Of a DNA stretch of 14,460 bases, positions 12,907 to 14,460 are shown one piece after another. This DNA comes from Chloroflexota bacterium (GTDB lineage: Bacteria; Chloroflexota; Dehalococcoidia; DSTF01; JACRBR01). The stretch is from contig JANXYW010000062.1 of assembly GCA_025355835.1 (NCBI GenBank), forward strand, positions 1 to 14,460, in the 5' to 3' direction. The notes beneath the pieces are model-generated. The model did not search any database. It worked only from the letters and a program-made list of their open reading frames with translations, and was not told the DNA's origin. The translations under genes were made by a program, and so were the position numbers. Each line of letters opens with the position of its first letter. Position 1 is the first letter of the stretch.

Positions 12907-14460
12907 CTACTTCCGTCGAAACTCCCGAGCGATAGCATCCGCCGTCAGGTGGATCATGGTCGGGCGGCCGTGGGGGCACGTGCGGGGCGACTCGCTGGCT
13001 TCGAGCAGTTGTAACAGCTCGCGCTGCTCGACGGGCGACATCGGCATGCCGGCTCGGATAGCGGCGTGACACGCCAGCGATGCCGCGACACGATGTTGCG
13101 TGTCGCGCGACGCCTCGCCCTGCGCATCCGCATCGCGCGCCATACGGTCGAGCAGCTCCACGATGTAACGCGGCACGTCGTCGCCCATCAGCGATGACGG
13201 CACAGCGCGCACGACAAACGCCGAGTCGCCGAAGTGTTCGATATCGAAACCGAGCAGATCGAACGCCGCCGAGTGCTCGGCGACGAGCGCGCGATGCGGC
13301 GCGCTCAGCTCGATCGTCAGCGGATCGAGCAGACCCTGCACCTCGGGCGTACCCGCGCGCACGGCCGCGAGCGCCCGCTCGTACATCACGCGCTCGTGCG
13401 CGGCATGTTGATCGACGAGATACATACCGTCCGGTCCTTCAGCAATCACGTACGTGTTGCCGACCTGCCCCACTGCACGCAGCAGCGGCAGCCGCTCGAC
13501 CATCGTCGCCGCAGTTGGCGCGCTCGAGCTCCGTGCCTCGCTCTCCGTCTCGTGAAGGCGAGTTGGCGCTGAGGTGCTCGCCCGCGCCGAGAGCAGCGCC
13601 GATTGTACGGGCGTCTGCGTCAGGAACAACGGCGGCCGCTCGGATGGCGGCGATCCGCCACCAGACCACAGCGACGGCGATGCCGACGGCACGGTCGCGC
13701 TATCGGAGAGTGCTCGTCTCACGGCCCGTTGCAGCACGCCAAAGACGGCGCGTTCGTTGCGCAGCCGCACTTCGGCCTTCGTCGGGTGGACGTTAACATC
13801 GACCTCGTCCGGCGGGATGCGCAGATCGAGCACGGCGATCGGATGGCGGCCGACGGGCAGCATCCCCTGGTACGCCTCCTCGACCGCGAACGCCAGCGCT
13901 CGATTCTTCACCCAACGCCGATTCACGTACAGGCCGACGTAGTTGCGCGACGCGCGATGCAGCCGCGGATCGACAGCGATACCTCGCACCCCTACCGCGC
14001 CGTCGTCCTCGGGCGGCGCATCGATCTCGATCGCGGCTGACGCAACATCGGCGCCGTAGACCGCTGCGAGGGCGTCCGTCAGGCTGCCGCCGCCGGGCGT
14101 TTGCAATGTCGTGCGGCCATCGATCACAAGAGCGAATCGCACCTCCGGGTAGGCCATCGCGTAGTGGCTGATCACCGACGTCACCTGCGTCGATTCGCTG
14201 CCGGGTGACCGGACGAATTTCAGCCGCGCCGGCTGCGACGAGAAGAGGCGCCGCACGCTGAACACCGTGCCGGGCGACGCGGCGCCCGAACCCTCGTCGG
14301 CGACCTCGCCGTCGCGCAAACGGATGCGCGCGCCAACGTCGTTGCCGGTCACGCGCGAGATCAGCTCGACCTCGCCCGCGGCGGCGATGCTCGGCAGCGC
14401 TTCGCCGCGGAAGCCGAGCGTGGCAATGCGCCAGAGGTCGTCCTCGGCGGCCACCTTGCT
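12907..14460 (-). CDS. mutL: DNA mismatch repair protein MutL, endonuclease type, N-terminus outside the window
   Basis: MutL couples MutS mismatch recognition to strand incision. 517 residues are visible; the frame is open to the right edge and starts there with SKVAAEDDLWR, so roughly the first 70 residues (most of the ATP site) are missing. Visible motifs: GFRGEALPSIA, PGTVFSVRRLFSSQPARLKF, then VDVNVHPTKAEVRLRNE near the end of the transducer domain. A Ser/Pro/Ala-rich linker follows (roughly 270-335 of the visible part). The C-terminal domain carries the metal-dependent nuclease motif DQHAAHERVMYE (DQHA-x2-E-x4-E form), ACHAAIRAG and CPHGRPT. MutL of species without MutH uses this nuclease to nick. 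It converges with the fusion gene, 32 bp apart with no visible terminator. mutS is not in the window. Confidence 0.95.
   Translation of the reverse strand, partial: SKVAAEDDLWRIATLGFRGEALPSIAAAGEVELISRVTGNDVGARIRLRDGEVADEGSGAASPGTVFSVRRLFSSQPARLKFVRSPGSESTQVTSVISHYAMAYPEVRFALVIDGRTTLQTPGGGSLTDALAAVYGADVASAAIEIDAPPEDDGAVGVRGIAVDPRLHRASRNYVGLYVNRRWVKNRALAFAVEEAYQGMLPVGRHPIAVLDLRIPPDEVDVNVHPTKAEVRLRNERAVFGVLQRAVRRALSDSATVPSASPSLWSGGGSPPSERPPLFLTQTPVQSALLSARASTSAPTRLHETESEARSSSAPTAATMVERLPLLRAVGQVGNTYVIAEGPDGMYLVDQHAAHERVMYERALAAVRAGTPEVQGLLDPLTIELSAPHRALVAEHSAAFDLLGFDIEHFGDSAFVVRAVPSSLMGDDVPRYIVELLDRMARDADAQGEASRDTQHRVAASLACHAAIRAGMPMSPVEQRELLQLLEASESPRTCPHGRPTMIHLTADAIAREFRRK

Noticed and set aside
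13080..13796. Plus-strand open frame opposite mutL
   Set aside because: Arg/Ala-rich shadow with no family features; the minus frame is clearly MutL.

Overview
This is a GC-rich bacterial window with 11 protein-coding genes, two of them cut by the window edges. No rRNA, tRNA, CRISPR array or transposase was found. The gene set suggests a Chloroflexota (Dehalococcoidia-like) genome or metagenome contig. The reasons are a Tad/Flp pilus locus with an ECF sigma factor, a secreted CAP protein with PPTATA-type linkers, a deazaflavin (F420)-family reductase domain and an endonuclease-type MutL. That placement is inference; no marker gene here settles it.

Left part (1-5691, minus strand): a pilus-assembly cluster. 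In transcription order it holds a secreted, membrane-anchored VWA protein with a degenerate FHA-like domain, an ECF sigma factor, cpaB, cpaE/tadZ and cpaF/tadA. The first 69 bases are a perfect inverted copy of bases 216-284, inside cpaF. The cpaF frame therefore breaks at a fold-back junction, probably an assembly or amplification artefact at a contig end.

Divergent control region (5692-6278): 587 bp without a convincing gene. It carries the best promoter in the window (TTGACA, 17-bp spacer, extended -10) with an inverted repeat over the -10, then a leader of about 470 nt rich in palindromes. It leads into an AAA ATPase with an N-terminal winged-helix-like segment. The AAA ATPase and the VWA protein lie head to head, which recalls the known pairing of AAA ATPases with VWA proteins (MoxR-VWA type), although this ATPase is not an obvious MoxR.

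Right part (6279-14460): mostly single genes. These are a phytanoyl-CoA dioxygenase-like enzyme flanked by two different heptanucleotide tandem arrays, a secreted CAP/SCP protein on the minus strand, and an NDP-forming acyl-CoA synthetase alpha-type protein without an ATP-grasp domain. A REP-like hairpin follows, then an in-frame fusion of a DDN-type nitroreductase domain to an aminoglycoside/choline-kinase-like phosphotransferase domain. The 3' two-thirds or more of mutL, convergent with it, ends the window.

Most promising for novelty: the nitroreductase-phosphotransferase fusion, the divergent AAA/VWA pair with its palindromic control region, and the heptamer arrays. The fold-back at the left end should be treated as an artefact until shown otherwise.
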